This document shows positions 7,560 to 9,151 of a DNA stretch of 9,151 nucleotides, piece by piece (within the stretch, counting starts at the first letter, position 1; each line of letters begins with the position of its first letter). Location: contig DATFPQ010000197.1 in the NCBI GenBank assembly GCA_035264765.1, positions 1 through 9,151 of the forward strand, in the 5' to 3' direction. A program made the position numbers and the translations under genes. Below the pieces are notes generated by a model. That model ran no database searches. It was given only the letters and a program-made list of their open reading frames with translations, and was not told the origin of the DNA. The stretch is from DATFPQ01 sp035264765 (GTDB taxonomy: Bacteria; Actinomycetota; Actinomycetes; Actinomycetales; Angustibacteraceae).

Positions 7560-8227
7560 GCGCGCTCTCCTTCGCTGCCGACCCGGGATGGTGGTGCCGG
7601 CGTGCCGCCCGGCACAGGTCTGACGTCGGAGGACGTGGCGGGGTTCCCGCTGCCGGCCGACGATCCCGAAACCGGGCCCGCCGCGGGGCTGTCCGGCTGG
7701 AGCAGGGCGGCGAGCGCGGCGCGCCCGCGGGCGCAACGGGACTTCACCGTCCCCTCCGCGACCTCGAGCACGGCGGCCGCCTCGGCCACCGAGAGCCCAT
7801 GCATGTCGACCAGAACGAGCGCGGCCCGCTGGCTTTCGGGCAGCCGGGCGAGCGCTGCCCGGACGTCCAGGGCCGCCTCCGTGCTGGCGTGCTCGTCGCG
7901 ACCGGACGCTGGCTCCCGCTCCGGCAGCGGAACCGTGGGCCGAGCTCTCGCCCGCCGGACCCGGTCGAGGCAGGCGTTGACGACGATGCGGTGCAGCCAC
8001 GTGGTCACGGCGGCGTCCCCACGGAAGCTGCCGGCCCGGCGGTACGCCGACACAAGGGCGTCCTGCAGGGCGTCCGCGGCCTCCTCGCGGTCAGCCAGCG
8101 TGCGCAGCGCCACGGCCCAGAGCCGGTCCTGGTGCCGGCGCACCAGCTCGGCGAACGCATCCGGGTCGCCCGCGACGTGCGCGGCGAGCAGCTCGGCGTC
8201 GGACGCGTCGTCCGAGTCCGACGTCAC
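7556..8227 (-). CDS. sigM: ECF RNA polymerase sigma factor SigM
   Basis: A 223-residue extracytoplasmic-function sigma factor. Region 2 spans about 26-93 (FAELVRRHQDRLWAVAL, then DALQDALVSAYRRAGSFRG and TTWLHRIVVNACLDRVRR), binding the -10 element and core polymerase. Region 4 spans about 121-175 (ARLPESQRAALVLVDMHGLSVAEAAAVLEV, then GTVKSRCARGRAAL), recognising the -35 element. A 45-residue Ser/Pro/Gly tail follows and overlaps the rsmA start. The GTG start at 8227 overlaps the stop of the upstream membrane-protein gene (GTGA), with GAGGTGG as a probable ribosome binding site. The order membrane protein-sigM-rsmA-trxB-trxA matches Mycobacterium, supporting the SigM name over other ECF types. 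In Mycobacterium and Streptomyces relatives, SigM acts in stationary-phase or envelope-related stress. Confidence 0.93.
   Translation of the reverse strand: MTSDSDDASDAELLAAHVAGDPDAFAELVRRHQDRLWAVALRTLADREEAADALQDALVSAYRRAGSFRGDAAVTTWLHRIVVNACLDRVRRARARPTVPLPEREPASGRDEHASTEAALDVRAALARLPESQRAALVLVDMHGLSVAEAAAVLEVAEGTVKSRCARGRAALAALLQPDSPAAGPVSGSSAGSGNPATSSDVRPVPGGTPAPPSRVGSEGERA
7621..7648 (-). promoter_or_regulatory. Possible SigM-type promoter for rsmA, inside sigM
   Basis: On the minus strand GGGAAC (7648-7643) is followed by 17 bases and CGTCA (7625-7621). As I recall, the mycobacterial SigM consensus is GGAAC-N16-18-CGTCR. It lies in the 3' end of sigM, about 60 bases before the rsmA start, in the right orientation. 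A chance match in GC-rich coding sequence cannot be excluded. Confidence 0.3.
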
Positions 8228-9151
8228 GACACCGCCACCTCAGCGACCTCGACGCGGTAGCCGCCCCCGGTCTGTGCGGCGCGGGTGAACCACAGGACGA
8301 GCTCGTCCGCGCGGACCGTGGAGGAGGGCTTCAGTGTGACGGTGCCCGAGGCGTCGCGCTGCTGGGCGAGCACGTCGTCGGACACGGAATCGCCATCCGC
8401 GCGCCGGAGCTGGACGGTGGACCCGGAGCCGCCCACCTGGAGCTCGACCTGATGGACCTCCTGGCTTCCGTCGAGGTCCAACCGGAGGCCGACGCCCTTC
8501 TTCAGGCCGCCGAAGCGCGCCGTCCGATAGGTCTCCGAGGTCCACGACGTGTCCGGGTCCTTGTCGACCGCCTGATCGGCCGCCGAGCTGCGCTCCTCCC
8601 CATCGCCCTGCGGGTCGAGGCCGGTCGCCCCGCGCACGTCGAGCGACGTGGGTGACGCGCTGGGCGTCGGGGAGCTGCTCGGCGTGGCGGAGTCGCTGGG
8701 TGTCGGAGCGGAGGACGTCGGGGTCGCCGGGCTGGGGGTGCTGGCTGCCCGGGGAGCCGCGAACGGGTCGTCGCCGAGCCCGGCGAGGCCGCGCCAGGCG
8801 AGGAAGAAGAACACGGCCACCATCGCGGCGACGATCGCCAGGACCCGGCGTGACTGCGGCCCGGTGGGGCGGTCGGTCACAGAGGGCCCGGTCGGCCGGG
8901 ACGCTCCGGGCGGCGGGGGGCTGAGCTCGCCGCGGCTGATGCCGAGCAGCTCGGCCGTGACGGCGCGTGCGCGGGTCGGCGGGGGCGTCGGCGTGGAAGT
9001 CCATGGGCGTCCAGCCGTAGGCGTGGCGGGACGGGCCATCGTGCGCGTGGCGGGTCGGGCCGGCGTGGAGGCGCGGCCGGCCGGGGCCGCGGACCGGCGG
9101 CTTGACGCGGGGGCGGCCGTGCGGTCTGGCGCGGGGGCGGCCGTGCGGTCT
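8224..9151 (-). CDS. C-terminal part of murJ-linked membrane protein (pseudokinase-type, Rv3910 C-terminus-like)
   Basis: Partial gene whose frame is open to the window edge, giving at least 308 residues. Numbering below is from the internal ATG at 9039. Upstream of it and to about residue 63 the chain is Pro/Ala/Arg/Thr-rich. A transmembrane helix follows at about 66-86 (VLAIVAAMVAVFFFLAW), then a Ser/Pro/Thr spacer. The exported domain from about 135 resembles discoidin/F5-8 type C folds (DKDPDTSWTSETY, GVGLRLDLDG, VELQVGG). In Mycobacterium, MurJ (Rv3910) carries an intracellular pseudokinase, a helix and a similar exported domain; many other actinobacteria encode the kinase-like part separately. 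Position directly before sigM supports that identity, but neither kinase nor MurJ sequence is visible. The ATG at 9039 could be the real start of a short protein; I prefer truncation because the open frame and repeat composition continue. It overlaps sigM by four bases. Confidence 0.7.
   Translation of the reverse strand, partial: DRTAAPAPDRTAAPASSRRSAAPAGRASTPARPATRTMARPATPTAGRPWTSTPTPPPTRARAVTAELLGISRGELSPPPPGASRPTGPSVTDRPTGPQSRRVLAIVAAMVAVFFFLAWRGLAGLGDDPFAAPRAASTPSPATPTSSAPTPSDSATPSSSPTPSASPTSLDVRGATGLDPQGDGEERSSAADQAVDKDPDTSWTSETYRTARFGGLKKGVGLRLDLDGSQEVHQVELQVGGSGSTVQLRRADGDSVSDDVLAQQRDASGTVTLKPSSTVRADELVLWFTRAAQTGGGYRVEVAEVAVS
9107..9151 (-). repeat. Two copies of a 24-bp-period repeat at the window edge
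   Basis: A 21-base string beginning GCGGGGGCGGCC occurs identically at 9107-9127 and 9131-9151, a period of 24 bp. On the minus strand it encodes Asp-Arg-Thr-Ala-Ala-Pro-Ala-Pro twice in the frame of the truncated membrane protein. The array may continue beyond the window. Confidence 0.85.

Noticed and set aside
7664..7677. CCCGAAACCGGG-like palindrome in sigM as another parS
   Set aside because: It lacks the GTTTCAC half-site and the CACGTG core; it is a simple GC-rich inverted repeat in codons for the Ser/Pro/Gly tail.
7560..8000. Upstream extension of the rsmA frame
   Set aside because: It overlaps sigM in another frame. The GTG at 7559 has a strong AAGGAG, and the acidic N-terminus typical of the family starts there.
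6720..8288. A 522-codon plus-strand open frame across rsmA and sigM
   Set aside because: It is antisense to two clearly recognised genes, has no family features, and is Arg/Ser/Ala-rich as expected for the mirror of high-GC coding sequence.

Overview
The window is high-GC (about 70% by eye) and its gene order is the conserved origin-proximal block of Actinobacteria. It runs parA-parB-acetyltransferase on the plus strand, facing cwlM-trxA-trxB-rsmA-sigM-(murJ-linked membrane protein) on the minus strand. Mycobacterium has the same order (Rv3918c to Rv3910). The genus cannot be read from the sequence; a member of Pseudonocardiales, Geodermatophilales or a related order is a reasonable inference. 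rsmG/gidB would be expected just left of position 1, and murJ/mviN just right of position 9151.

Left part (1-3122): parA and parB overlap by four bases. Both carry very long, low-complexity Ala/Pro/Ser/Gly segments that typical family members lack. Three parS-like 14-mers lie inside these segments and are all read in the same frame, giving Val-Ser-Arg-Glu-(Ser/Thr). Centre (3123-4106): an orphan GNAT acetyltransferase with a conserved Cys-x-x-Cys N-terminus sits between hairpins, and its 3' end faces that of cwlM.

Right part (4107-9151, minus strand): a truncated membrane protein with a discoidin-like exported domain overlaps sigM, and sigM overlaps rsmA, both through GTGA. A 114-bp gap with a good SigR/SigH-type thiol-stress promoter precedes trxB, then a thioredoxin with an unusual Cys-Gln-Pro-Cys active site, then a CwlM-type pseudo-amidase. 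The promoter, the thioredoxin system and the membrane-spanning anti-sigma factor suggest envelope and thiol stress are sensed and answered here, next to genes for chromosome segregation and peptidoglycan control.

No stretch over 300 bases lacks a gene; the largest gap is 171 bp (3123-3293). I saw no tRNA, rRNA, CRISPR, insertion sequence or phage gene. This is a conserved housekeeping locus rather than a new mobile or defence system. The points worth a second look are in its details: coding-embedded parS sites, swollen ParAB linkers, the CQPC thioredoxin, the missing zinc ligand in CwlM and candidate ECF promoters.
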